From an uncultured Bacilli bacterium (lineage in GTDB: Bacteria; Bacillota_I; Bacilli_A; RF39; UBA660), in the NCBI GenBank assembly GCA_934168005.1, contig CAKPMN010000009.1:1-38840 (forward strand): 38,840 bases of DNA. Direction: 5' to 3'. The notes below the pieces were generated by a model that was given only the letters and a program-made list of their open reading frames with translations, was not told the origin of the DNA and made no database searches. Below are positions 1-7,570 of the stretch, piece after piece. Positions within the stretch are counted from its first letter, which is position 1, and the number at the start of each line of letters is the position of its first letter. Position numbers and translations under genes: made by a program.

Positions 1-140
1 TTTATTGTTTGTTCAAATGCTCCTTTTTTAGCTTGGTCTATCAAGTTTAATACTTGTGGGGTTGCGATTAATGCGATTACCGCAAGTATTACTATTACAG
101 CTAGCAACTCTACTAATGTGAATCCTTTTTTGTTTTTCAT
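1..140 (-). CDS. Type IV prepilin-like protein, 5' part only
   Basis: The gene starts at the ATG at 140 and runs off the left edge, so only about 46 residues are visible. They show a short basic leader (MKNKKG), the prepilin peptidase site G|FTLVE with the conserved Glu at mature position 5, and a hydrophobic helix typical of class III signal peptides, followed by TPQVLNLIDQAKKGAF. The product should be cleaved and methylated by a prepilin peptidase and assembled into a type IV pilus or pseudopilus; none of that machinery is in the window. The N-terminus is nearly identical to the pilin at 13719-14330, so the two are probably paralogues. An AGGAGA ribosome site lies 7 bases before the ATG. 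The promoter just upstream contains an 11-base G tract (separate entry). Whether it is a major or minor pilin cannot be told from the fragment. Confidence 0.85.
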   Translation of the reverse strand, partial: MKNKKGFTLVELLAVIVILAVIALIATPQVLNLIDQAKKGAFEQTI

Positions 141-166
141 ACTACACTCTCCTATTTTATGTATAA

Positions 167-198
167 AGTATACCCCCCCCCCCGAGCTTTTTTGTCAA
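167..198 (-). promoter_or_regulatory. Pilin promoter with G11 tract in the -35/-10 spacer
   Basis: On the minus strand a perfect -35 TTGACA (198-193) is followed by a 20-base spacer containing eleven G residues (183-173), then TATACT (172-167) as -10, giving a predicted start of transcription near 160, about 20 bases before the pilin ATG. The optimal sigma-A spacer is 17 bases, so the present length should be weak, and loss of two to three G would make it near-optimal. The architecture matches known slipped-strand phase-variable promoters such as Neisseria porA. Homopolymer length may be misread in an assembly. Confidence 0.65.
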
Positions 199-211
199 TA
201 GTATTTTTTAG

Positions 212-224
212 TACACTAAGTGTA
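212..224. promoter_or_regulatory. 13-bp palindrome upstream of the pilin promoter
   Basis: TACACT-A-AGTGTA is a perfect inverted repeat. It is centred at 218, about 58 bases upstream of the predicted pilin transcription start and 20 bases beyond the -35. That position suits an activator binding site, but no regulator can be assigned. Confidence 0.35.
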
Positions 225-282
225 TATTACACACATTACATAGTGAAAATTATTTATTTAAATTATCACTTTCACAAAAAAA

Positions 283-306
283 AGACCAAAATTTTCATTT
301 TGATCT
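283..306 (-). terminator. Terminator of the nrdD-nrdG-dut unit
   Basis: On the minus strand a 10-bp stem (297-306 with 283-292, one G-U pair, loop GAAA) is followed directly by eight U residues. It lies 20 bases after the dut stop codon. Confidence 0.8.
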
Positions 307-325
307 CTTATATAATCTTTATTAA

Positions 326-784
326 TTATTTACTAGTTGAACCAAAACCGCCATTTCTTTCACCTTCCGCCGAATCATTATCAACAATTAAGAATTTTTG
401 GAATACAACTTGTCCTATTACTTCACCTTTTTTAATAACAACATCGTTATCACTCATGTTAAAATAAGCAAACATGAACTCTCCATCATTATCAACATTT
501 CCATAATAATCCGCATCAATTACTCCAATACCATTAGCTAAAACCAAATGTTTCTTGCCAGGATTACTAGATCTATTCGCAAGCATAAACCATTCATCAT
601 CCTTACAATAAGCTTTTAATCCTGTATGAATTAATGTTGGTTTGCACCCACTTGTAAATGGTGGGATAACAGTATCACAAGCTGCTTCAACATCATATCC
701 AGCAGATTTCTTAGTTTTACGAACAGGCATATGAATATCTAAATCTTCATATCCTTTTGCTACTTCAAAACCTCTTTCTCTCAT
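326..784 (-). CDS. dut: dUTP diphosphatase (trimeric dUTPase)
   Basis: Hydrolyses dUTP to dUMP and pyrophosphate, keeping uracil out of DNA and supplying dUMP for thymidylate synthesis. All five motifs of the homotrimeric family are visible: SAGYDVEA (27-34), NRSSNPGKK (70-78, substrate-binding Ser/Arg region), GVIDADYYGNVDN (87-99, with the catalytic Asp and uracil-specific Tyr), GEVIGQVVFQKF (120-131) and the glycine-rich C-terminal arm GGFGST (145-150). The 152-residue length is normal. The start ATG overlaps the nrdG stop by four bases (ATGA), so it is the third gene of the nrdD-nrdG-dut unit and should be translationally coupled. The pairing makes sense because anaerobic reduction of nucleotides and removal of dUTP belong to the same dNTP supply pathway. 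Confidence 0.95.
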   Translation of the reverse strand: MRERGFEVAKGYEDLDIHMPVRKTKKSAGYDVEAACDTVIPPFTSGCKPTLIHTGLKAYCKDDEWFMLANRSSNPGKKHLVLANGIGVIDADYYGNVDNDGEFMFAYFNMSDNDVVIKKGEVIGQVVFQKFLIVDNDSAEGERNGGFGSTSK

Positions 785-1281
785 ACTAATACCTCCTCTT
801 TATATAAAACAACACAACCTTTTTTCAAAGTTTTAGGAATATCAATCACTCTTTGATTAGATGAACCCTTATACATTAATGTTGGATCATGTAACTCATC
901 AACATATCTTCCATCAACTAAAACATCTATATTAGAAAAATCTACATCTTTTAAATCTTCATAAGTAAATCCAGTCCATACCCAAACTGTTTTATCAGGA
1001 TATCTTTCTTTAAAAGCTCTAACTATTAAAGCAGTAGTCTCTCTATTTTTAGGATGAAGTGGTTCCCCACCTAAAATAGACAAGCCACTTATATGCGAAT
1101 AATTAGCTAAAGATAAAAGACGTTCTAGTACACTTTCATTAAATTCTAATCCACCTTTAAAATCATGAGTTTCTGGATTAAAACAATTCTTGCATTTAAA
1201 AGCACAACCTTGTAAAAATATAGATACTCTAACACCTGGTCCATTAGAAATATCCATTTTACGAATTAAATGATATCTCAT
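781..1281 (-). CDS. nrdG: Anaerobic ribonucleoside-triphosphate reductase activating protein
   Basis: Radical SAM enzyme that uses a [4Fe-4S] cluster and S-adenosylmethionine to install the glycyl radical on NrdD. The cluster motif CxxxCxxC is at Cys26, Cys30 and Cys33 (GCAFKCKNC), preceded by the typical NGPGVRVSIFLQ stretch. The SAM-contacting GGEP motif is at about 71-74. Length 166 aa is typical of the short NrdG type without an extra ferredoxin domain. It starts immediately at the nrdD stop (one-base overlap) and overlaps dut by four bases, so the three genes are one transcript. Assignment is strengthened by the adjacent NrdD. Confidence 0.95.
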   Translation of the reverse strand: MRYHLIRKMDISNGPGVRVSIFLQGCAFKCKNCFNPETHDFKGGLEFNESVLERLLSLANYSHISGLSILGGEPLHPKNRETTALIVRAFKERYPDKTVWVWTGFTYEDLKDVDFSNIDVLVDGRYVDELHDPTLMYKGSSNQRVIDIPKTLKKGCVVLYKEEVLV

Positions 1282-3434
1282 TATGCAGCCTTATTATCAA
1301 CATGTAAAACACGTTCTTTAATTTCTTGAGTTCTACCTTTATTCCAGAAATTAGTACCGATATAACCACAAGTACGACGAGCTACATTTAATTTGTCATG
1401 ATTTCTATTGCCACAATTTGGACAATACCATTCTAAGTCATCATCAATTAGTATTTCACCAGTATAACCACATTCTTGACAATAATCACTCTTAGTATTT
1501 AATTCAGCATAAATAATATTTTCATAAATAAAATTAATAATTTCAAGTACAGCTGGTATGTTATTAGTTAAGTTAGGAGTTTCAACATAAGAAATTGCTC
1601 CTCCTGGAGATAAAACTTGAAATTTGCTTTCAAGAGCAAGTTTACTAAACGCATCAATCTCTTCAAATACAGGTACATGGTAAGAATTAGTTATATAGTC
1701 CCTATCAGTAATGCCTTTAATTTTACCAAAACGTTCTCTTAAACATTTTGCAAACTTATAAGTTGTAGATTCAATTGGTGTACCATATACACTATAATCA
1801 ATATCTTCTACTTCTTTCCATTCCTTACACTTATCATTTAATTTTTGCATTACAGCTAAAGCAAACTCTTCACCTTTTTCTCCATCAGTATGAGAATGTC
1901 CTGTCATAAATTTAACACACTCATATAATCCAGCATATCCTAAAGATATAGTTGAATAACCATGATGTAAAAGTTCATGAATAGATTCACCTTTTTTAAG
2001 TCTTGCTAAAGCACCATATTGCCAAAGTATTGGAGCAACATCACTAGTAACACCACTTAAACGTTTATGTCTAATTTGTAAAGCTCTATGACATAATTCA
2101 AGTCTCTCATCCATTAAATTCCAGAATAGATCAACATCCTTATCAGAAGATAAAGCAACGTCAACTAAGTTAATAGTAACAACACCTTGATTGAAACGTC
2201 CATAGTATTTAGGTTTACCATTCTCATCAACATAAGGAGTTAAGAAAGAACGACATCCCATACAAGGAAAACATTGTCCATCTCCATTCTTATCAACTTT
2301 ATATTTCTTCATCATTTTTTCTGAAATATAATCAGGGACCATACGTTTAGCAGTACATTCTGCTGCTAACTTAGTCAAATAATAATATTTACTATTTTTA
2401 TGAATATTGTCTTCTTCTAATATATATAAAAGTTTTGGAAAAGCAGGAGTAATATATACACCTTTTTCGTTTTTCATCCCTTCAATTCTTTGTTTTAGAA
2501 CTTCTTCAATAATCATTGCAAGTTCTTCTTTATATTCATCTGTTTCACCTAAGTATAAACAAACACTTAAAAAAGGAGCTTGACCATTTGTAGTAGTCAT
2601 TGAATTAATTTGATATTGGAAAGTTTGAACACCATCTGTTATTTCCTTCTTTAAATCTTCTTCAACAAATTGTTTTTGTTGCTCTGCTGTTAATTTTCTA
2701 GCTTTATATTTTTTTTCATAATATTTACGACTAGAACGTACAAAAGGTGCTAAATGAGTCATAGTAATTGTACAACCACCATATTGACTAGAATTAACTG
2801 CTGTAATTAATTGTGTAGCAATAGTCATAGCAGTTAAAAAGCGATGTGGCTTTTCAATCATAACACCATTTATATTAGTACCATTTTGAAGCATATCTTC
2901 AAGGTCAATCAAATCACAGTTATGAAGTGCATTTTGAGCAAAATAATCAGCATCATGAAAATGAATTATACCTTCATCATGTGCTTTAACGATTTCTTCT
3001 GGTAATAAAAATCTTCTTGTAATGTCAGTTGATGTAATACCTGCTAGATAATCTCTTTGTGTAGTAACTACTTTAGCATTTTTATTTGAATTTTCAGTAT
3101 TCCAATATTCAGACTCACCATCAATTAACTCTTTAATAGCTAAATCTGTTGTATTACTTCTACGAACTAACTCTCTTGTATAACGATAAGTTATATATTT
3201 TTTAGCAAGTTCATACTTACCAATAGTCATAAGTTTCATTTCTATAATATCTTGAATATCTTCAACAAGCATGCGTTTTTTACCTAATTTTTCAATATAT
3301 TTAATAATATTCTTAATTTGGACCTCAGAGGCTTGTTGCTCTTCTTCTACTTCATTATTAGCTTTCATAATTGCAGCCATAATTTTATCTGGACAATAAT
3401 CAACCATATGTCCATCGCGTTTAATAATTTTCAT
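1281..3434 (-). CDS. nrdD: Class III anaerobic ribonucleoside-triphosphate reductase
   Basis: Reduces ribonucleoside triphosphates to dNTPs without oxygen using a glycyl radical. Residues 1-90 form an ATP-cone allosteric domain (KRDGHMVDYCPDKI). The body has the expected NrdD pattern, including HDADYF near 160 and NGQAPFLS near 282. The C-terminus carries the Zn site CQEC...CPNC (Cys652, 655, 671, 674) and the radical glycine in RTCGY (Gly690). At 717 aa it is full length. It is the first gene of the nrdD-nrdG-dut unit, with an AGGAGG ribosome site and a promoter in the intergenic region shared with the Crp/Fnr gene. No oxygen-dependent reductase is in the window. Confidence 0.97.
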   Translation of the reverse strand: MKIIKRDGHMVDYCPDKIMAAIMKANNEVEEEQQASEVQIKNIIKYIEKLGKKRMLVEDIQDIIEMKLMTIGKYELAKKYITYRYTRELVRRSNTTDLAIKELIDGESEYWNTENSNKNAKVVTTQRDYLAGITSTDITRRFLLPEEIVKAHDEGIIHFHDADYFAQNALHNCDLIDLEDMLQNGTNINGVMIEKPHRFLTAMTIATQLITAVNSSQYGGCTITMTHLAPFVRSSRKYYEKKYKARKLTAEQQKQFVEEDLKKEITDGVQTFQYQINSMTTTNGQAPFLSVCLYLGETDEYKEELAMIIEEVLKQRIEGMKNEKGVYITPAFPKLLYILEEDNIHKNSKYYYLTKLAAECTAKRMVPDYISEKMMKKYKVDKNGDGQCFPCMGCRSFLTPYVDENGKPKYYGRFNQGVVTINLVDVALSSDKDVDLFWNLMDERLELCHRALQIRHKRLSGVTSDVAPILWQYGALARLKKGESIHELLHHGYSTISLGYAGLYECVKFMTGHSHTDGEKGEEFALAVMQKLNDKCKEWKEVEDIDYSVYGTPIESTTYKFAKCLRERFGKIKGITDRDYITNSYHVPVFEEIDAFSKLALESKFQVLSPGGAISYVETPNLTNNIPAVLEIINFIYENIIYAELNTKSDYCQECGYTGEILIDDDLEWYCPNCGNRNHDKLNVARRTCGYIGTNFWNKGRTQEIKERVLHVDNKAA

Positions 3435-3461
3435 ATTTCTTACCTCCTACTCTACACATCA

Positions 3462-3467
3462 AATATA
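3462..3467 (-). promoter_or_regulatory. Candidate -10 of the nrdD promoter
   Basis: TATATT on the minus strand, with no recognisable -35 hexamer 17 bases upstream (AATAAT). A promoter lacking a -35 suggests dependence on an activator. The start of transcription would be near 3455, which places the palindrome at 3490-3505 at about -42, the class II position for Crp/Fnr activators. Confidence 0.45.
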
Positions 3468-3489
3468 ACACATTACCACTTTTTATTAT

Positions 3490-3505
3490 TGTTGCATTTG
3501 CAACA
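3490..3505. promoter_or_regulatory. Palindromic operator between nrdD and the Crp/Fnr gene
   Basis: TGTTGCA-TT-TGCAACA is a perfect 7-bp inverted repeat with a 2-base centre, of the size and symmetry bound by Crp/Fnr dimers. It overlaps the -35 region of the rightward regulator promoter and sits near -42 of the predicted nrdD start. This suggests that the regulator represses its own gene and activates or modulates nrdDG-dut. Confidence 0.6.
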
Positions 3506-3525
3506 TTTCAATAAAATGATATAAT
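3497..3525 (+). promoter_or_regulatory. Promoter of the Crp/Fnr-type regulator
   Basis: A perfect TATAAT (3520-3525) lies 17 bases after TTTGCA (3497-3502), which is part of the palindrome. An AGAGGTG ribosome site precedes the ATG at 3546. Confidence 0.55.
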
Positions 3526-3545
3526 TTACATTAAGAGGTGTAAAC

Positions 3546-4208
3546 ATGGATTTATTTAATAAAATAAAAGAAGAAGAAAAAATAGAATTATTAAAAGAAT
3601 TAGACGCTGATATATTAAGTTTTAAAAAAGATAATAACGTTTTAGCTACAGTAAAACATAACAACTATATAGGAATAATAATTAAAGGAAATATTCAAAT
3701 AATAAAAGAAGATTATAACGGGTTTAAAACAATAGAAGAAGAATTAAGTGAAAATGATTTATTTGGAACAACCCTATCAAATCTATCTAATAATGAATAC
3801 AAACTAATAGCCAAAACAGATATAAAAATAATAGTTATAGAATATAACTCTATAATGAATCTTGAAAACAAAAAAGATTACTACTACCAATTCATAAAAA
3901 ACTTAGATATTATAACTAATAACAAATTAAAAGAAAAAAACGAAAGAATTCAAATATTGACTCAAAAAACAATAAGAAATAAACTTCTTAAATTTTTTGA
4001 TATAGCGTCAACTAAAAATAATTCAAAAAATATTTATCTTCCATTTTCATTCACCGAACTTGCAGACTTTTTATCAGTAGATAGAAGTGCTATGTCAAGA
4101 GAAATTGGGTATTTAAAAAAAGAAGGATTTATAGAAATTAAAGGAAGAAGAATAAGTTTATTAAATAAAACAAGATTTGATTCAACATATGCCCAAATAC
4201 ACTTTTAG
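3546..4208 (+). CDS. Crp/Fnr-family transcriptional regulator
   Basis: The protein has an N-terminal cyclic-nucleotide-binding-like beta-roll (about 20-120: NNYIGIIIKGNIQIIKED, LSENDLFGTT), a long dimerisation helix (about 118-150) and a C-terminal winged helix with FTELADFLSVDRSAMSREIG as the helix-turn-helix (about 170-189). It contains no cysteine, so it cannot carry an Fnr-type [4Fe-4S] cluster. The Glu-Arg signature of cAMP-binding Crp is not evident. It resembles the diverse Crp/Fnr regulators of anaerobic Firmicutes whose effector is unknown. It is divergent from nrdD-nrdG-dut, with a 16-bp palindrome in the shared 111-bp gap, so control of deoxynucleotide synthesis and of itself is the likely role. 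The effector and sign of regulation are inference. Confidence 0.85.
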   Translation: MDLFNKIKEEEKIELLKELDADILSFKKDNNVLATVKHNNYIGIIIKGNIQIIKEDYNGFKTIEEELSENDLFGTTLSNLSNNEYKLIAKTDIKIIVIEYNSIMNLENKKDYYYQFIKNLDIITNNKLKEKNERIQILTQKTIRNKLLKFFDIASTKNNSKNIYLPFSFTELADFLSVDRSAMSREIGYLKKEGFIEIKGRRISLLNKTRFDSTYAQIHF

Positions 4209-4254
4209 TTTCACATATTCAGATAAATTCATATAATACTCTAGGAGGAATTAT

Positions 4255-4497
4255 ATGAAATTTTCAGATAACTTTTTTAATAAAGTAGAAAAAAGAACAA
4301 ACGTTGATAAAAATACCATCTTAGATCTAGCAAAAAAACTTCAAGATGGAAATATGAAAGATGAGAAAACTCTAAGAGAAGTAATTCAAGAGCTTGGAAA
4401 AATGACTAAAAAGGAAGTTTCAGAAGAAAAAACTCAAAAAATAATAAATGCTGTTATAAATGACAAAGTTCCAAAAGATGTTGATAAAATGTTTTAG
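4255..4497 (+). CDS. SpoVIF-like sporulation protein
   Basis: The 80-residue protein matches the short stage VI sporulation protein F family: NFFNKVEKRTNVDKNTILDL at the N-terminus, NMKDEKTLREVIQELGKM in the middle and an ending rich in KKEVSEEKTQKIINAV. In Bacillus, SpoVIF (YjcC) is made late in the mother cell and is needed for coat assembly and spore resistance. A strong AGGAGG site lies 7 bases before the ATG. The upstream CATATAATA (4230-4238) fits the sigma-K -10 pattern CATAnnnTA but also contains a sigma-A-like TATAAT, so control cannot be settled. It lies just before spoIVA, another coat gene, which supports the assignment. The terminator overlaps its stop codon. Confidence 0.8.
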   Translation: MKFSDNFFNKVEKRTNVDKNTILDLAKKLQDGNMKDEKTLREVIQELGKMTKKEVSEEKTQKIINAVINDKVPKDVDKMF

Positions 4498-4521
4498 ATA
4501 ATCAAATGATTATCTTTTTTT
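4496..4521 (+). terminator. Terminator overlapping the spoVIF-like stop codon
   Basis: A 9-bp perfect stem (4496-4504 with 4507-4515) with a 2-base AA loop is followed by a run of T to 4521. The first stem bases belong to the TAG stop. The upper pairs would open to form a usable loop. It separates spoVIF from spoIVA. Confidence 0.7.
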
Positions 4522-4522
4522 G

Positions 4523-4550
4523 GTATATTTTACCTAGATATTCATAGTAT
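4523..4550 (+). promoter_or_regulatory. Possible sigma-E promoter of spoIVA
   Basis: GTATATT (4523-4529), a 13-base gap and CATAGTAT (4543-4550) partly fit the mother-cell sigma-E pattern KMATATT-14/15-CATACAMT. The spacer is short by one or two bases and two -10 positions differ. The call rests mainly on spoIVA being a sigma-E gene in Bacillus. Confidence 0.3.
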
Positions 4551-4574
4551 TAAATGAACAGAAAGTAGGTATTT

Positions 4575-6050
4575 ATGAAAAAAGAAGAAATCATAAAAAG
4601 TATTGCCACACGTACAGGTGGTGATTTATATTTAGGTGTTGTAGGTGCTGTAAGAACTGGTAAATCAACATTTATAAAAAAAGTTATAGAAAATCTCGTA
4701 GTACCAAATATAGAAGATGAATATGAAAGAAAACGTGCATTAGACGAAATACCACAATCAGCTGCAGGTAAAACAATCATGACAACTGAACCAAAATTTG
4801 TTCCAAGTAATGCAGCCAATATAAAAATAGATGACTTTAGTGTTTCTATTAGACTAATTGATTGTGTTGGATATGTAATAAAAGATTCTTTAGGATATGA
4901 AACAGAAGATGGCCCTAGAATGGTAAAATGTCCATGGTATGATGAAGAAATACCTTTTATAGAAGCAGCCGAACTTGGAACTGAAAAAGTTATAAAAGAA
5001 CATTCATCTATTGGTATCGTAGTAACAACAGATGGTTCATTCACTGAAATTAAAAGAGAAAGTTATGAAGAAGCTGAAGAAAGAGTTATAACTGAACTTA
5101 AAGAAATAAAAAAACCATTTATTGTAATACTTAACTCATCACATCCAACATCATTAGAAACTGAAAATTTATCAAGAAAACTAAAAGAACAATATGAAGT
5201 ACCAATTCTACCTATGAATATCGAATCAATGAATGATAAAGATATCGAAACTATATTAAAAGAAGCATTATATGAATTTCCAATATTAGAAGTAGATGTT
5301 GAACTTCCAGATTGGATATATGCCCTATCACCTAATCATTGGCTTAAGAAAATATATACAGATTATATGAGAGAAGTAGTAACAGAAGTAGATAAATTAA
5401 AAGATGTTGAAAAAATAACATCTTCATTTAAAGAATGTGAATATATAGAAAAAGCATATGTATCAGAAGTATCAACTGAAACAGGTATTGTAACAATAAG
5501 ACTAGAAGCCGAAAAAAATTTATATGATAAAGTATTATCTGAAATGATTGGTGTTAATGCATCAAGTAAAGCAGAAATGCTAAAGTTATTCCAAGACTAT
5601 AAAGAAATTAAAGAGGAATATTCACAATTTAAATCAGCTTTAAAAATGGTTAAACAAACAGGTTATGGAATTGCTTCTCCTACTTTAAAAGATATGAAGC
5701 TAGATACTCCAGAAATAATAAAACAAGGCAACAGATATGGTGTTAAATTAAAAGCAACAGCTCCAGCTATTCACATGATCAGAGTAGATGTAGAATCAAC
5801 ATTTGAGCCTATTATAGGATCAGAACTTCAAAGTAAAGAATTAATCAATTATCTAATGAAAGATTATGACACTTCTCCAGAAAGCATTTGGAAAAGTGAA
5901 ATATTTGGAAGAAGCTTAGATAATATTGTTAAAGAAGGAATAAGTGCCAAATTATCACTTATGCCTGAAAATATAAGATTTAAGTTAAATCAAACTTTAA
6001 ATAAAATAGTTAACAAAGGTTCTAATAACTTAATCGCATTTGTATTATAA
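4575..6050 (+). CDS. spoIVA: Stage IV sporulation protein A (spore coat ATPase)
   Basis: SpoIVA is a cytoskeletal ATPase that polymerises on the forespore outer membrane and forms the platform for the spore coat. At 491 aa it is nearly the length of the Bacillus subtilis protein (492). The N-terminal TRAFAC-like domain has the Walker A GAVRTGKST (24-32), the conserved TMTTEPKFVP-like segment (IMTTEPKFVP, about 69-78) and LIDCVGY (about 94-100). The middle and C-terminal SpoIVA domains follow, ending in a hydrophobic tail (NNLIAFVL) that takes part in SpoVM-dependent localisation. This is one of the most diagnostic endospore proteins, so the organism or its recent ancestor sporulates. The gene is alone on the plus strand and ends at a bidirectional terminator facing der. 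Confidence 0.97.
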   Translation: MKKEEIIKSIATRTGGDLYLGVVGAVRTGKSTFIKKVIENLVVPNIEDEYERKRALDEIPQSAAGKTIMTTEPKFVPSNAANIKIDDFSVSIRLIDCVGYVIKDSLGYETEDGPRMVKCPWYDEEIPFIEAAELGTEKVIKEHSSIGIVVTTDGSFTEIKRESYEEAEERVITELKEIKKPFIVILNSSHPTSLETENLSRKLKEQYEVPILPMNIESMNDKDIETILKEALYEFPILEVDVELPDWIYALSPNHWLKKIYTDYMREVVTEVDKLKDVEKITSSFKECEYIEKAYVSEVSTETGIVTIRLEAEKNLYDKVLSEMIGVNASSKAEMLKLFQDYKEIKEEYSQFKSALKMVKQTGYGIASPTLKDMKLDTPEIIKQGNRYGVKLKATAPAIHMIRVDVESTFEPIIGSELQSKELINYLMKDYDTSPESIWKSEIFGRSLDNIVKEGISAKLSLMPENIRFKLNQTLNKIVNKGSNNLIAFVL

Positions 6051-6052
6051 AA

Positions 6053-6080
6053 GGTACATCAAAAGATGTACCCTTTATTT
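6053..6080. terminator. Bidirectional terminator between spoIVA and der
   Basis: A perfect 8-bp stem GGTACATC/GATGTACC (6053-6060 and 6065-6072) with a 4-base loop is followed by CTTTATTTTT on the plus strand and TTTTATA on the minus strand. It can end both convergent genes. Confidence 0.8.
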
Positions 6081-6093
6081 TTAAAAATTACTT

Positions 6094-7413
6094 TTATATT
6101 TCTTCTTCGCCTTTATTTTTAAAATTAATAACAATAGGAACTCCAGTAAAATCAAAGGCTTCTCTTATTTTATTTTCCAAATAACGTTCATAAGAGAAAT
6201 GAACTAATCCTTTACTATTTACTTGTAAGTTAAATGTTGGTGGCATAGTAGATGCTTGGTTTGCAAAATAGATTTTTAAACGTTTACTCTTATAAGATGG
6301 TGGTAAATTTAAATTATATGCATCACGAATAACGTCATTTAATACGCTAGTCGGAATTAAACGTTTACTATTTTCATAAACTTTTATAACTTCAGGCATT
6401 AAAGTATGAATTCGCCTTTTAGTTAAGGCTGATAAAAATACAACTGGAGCATAACTAATAAAAGCAAATTCAGATGCAATTAAAGCCTTAAATTTTTTCA
6501 TCTCTTCATCTTTATTTTCAATAGCATCCCATTTATTAACAACAATTACAATACTTTTTCCAGCTTCTAAAGCATAAGATGCGATATGTTTATCATGCTC
6601 TATAATACCTTCCATAGCATTAATAACAAGTAAGCAAACATCACTTCTATCTATTGCTCTCATAGAACGAAGTAAACTATATTTTTCAATATTTTCATAT
6701 ACTTTACCACGTTTTCTCATACCAGCAGTATCAATAACTACAAAGTCTTTATCATGATAACGAAATGGCATATCAATAGAATCACGAGTAGTACCAGCTA
6801 CATCAGATACAATAACCCTATCTTCTCCTAGAATAGCATTAACTAAACTACTTTTACCAACATTAGGTCTTCCAATTAAAGAAAACTTGATAGTATTACT
6901 ATCATATTCTTCTTCCATAGGAGGAAAATCACGACAAACATGTTCTAATAAATCATATATTCCTGTATTTTGTTCACCACTTACAAAAATATAGTCATCA
7001 AAACCTAATTCATAAAAATCATATAAGTGTTCCTTACATTCTTTACTATCAGCTTTATTTATCGCAACTATTACTTTTTTACCAGATTTTAAAAGCATAT
7101 CTCTAACAGTATAGTCATCTCTTGCTAATCCTTCTTTTCCATCACATACAAATATAACTACATCAGCTTCATCTATAGCTAATAAAACTTGAGCTTTAAT
7201 AGAAGAATTAAAACTATCTTCCCCACTATAAATACCACCTGTATCAATCAAATGAAAGGAATAATCCAAGAAATTAGCGTTACCATAAAGTCTATCTCTA
7301 GTAACACCAGGAGTGTCTTCTATAATAGCCATTTTTTTACCAATAATACGATTAAATATTGTTGATTTACCAACATTAGGTCTTCCAACTAAAGCAACAA
7401 CAGGTTTTTTCAT
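6094..7413 (-). CDS. der: Ribosome-assembly GTPase Der (EngA)
   Basis: Essential double-GTPase needed for maturation of the 50S ribosomal subunit. Two tandem GTPase domains are visible, each with its own P-loop (GRPNVGKST at 10-18; GRPNVGKSS near 180), G3 motifs (DTGG; DTAGM), and NKxD motifs (NKAD; NKWD). A C-terminal KH-like domain (about 350-439) ends VPIVINFKNKG, as is typical. At 439 aa the length is normal. It starts at an ATG preceded by GAGGTGAT. It is convergent with spoIVA, and the roughly 400-base region upstream on the same strand separates it from nifJ. Confidence 0.97.
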   Translation of the reverse strand: MKKPVVALVGRPNVGKSTIFNRIIGKKMAIIEDTPGVTRDRLYGNANFLDYSFHLIDTGGIYSGEDSFNSSIKAQVLLAIDEADVVIFVCDGKEGLARDDYTVRDMLLKSGKKVIVAINKADSKECKEHLYDFYELGFDDYIFVSGEQNTGIYDLLEHVCRDFPPMEEEYDSNTIKFSLIGRPNVGKSSLVNAILGEDRVIVSDVAGTTRDSIDMPFRYHDKDFVVIDTAGMRKRGKVYENIEKYSLLRSMRAIDRSDVCLLVINAMEGIIEHDKHIASYALEAGKSIVIVVNKWDAIENKDEEMKKFKALIASEFAFISYAPVVFLSALTKRRIHTLMPEVIKVYENSKRLIPTSVLNDVIRDAYNLNLPPSYKSKRLKIYFANQASTMPPTFNLQVNSKGLVHFSYERYLENKIREAFDFTGVPIVINFKNKGEEEI

Positions 7414-7570
7414 ATAATCACCTCAACACATTCATTATACCATAAAAAAAGTAAGTTAAAAACTTACAAAGATAATGTTTTTGTTATTCTATCACAAATT
7501 TTAGAATTTAAAAAGTAGTTTTAAAGCTTTTAATAACTTTTATTTAATATATTAAAAAAGGTAAAAAAAA

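Noticed and set aside
172..183. C11 tract read as part of a protein or repeat
   Set aside because: It is a single homopolymer in a non-coding promoter region, not a repeat array or CRISPR.
4550..5044. Minus-strand 164-codon ORF inside spoIVA
   Set aside because: It is the antisense shadow of a well-matched spoIVA and has no family features.
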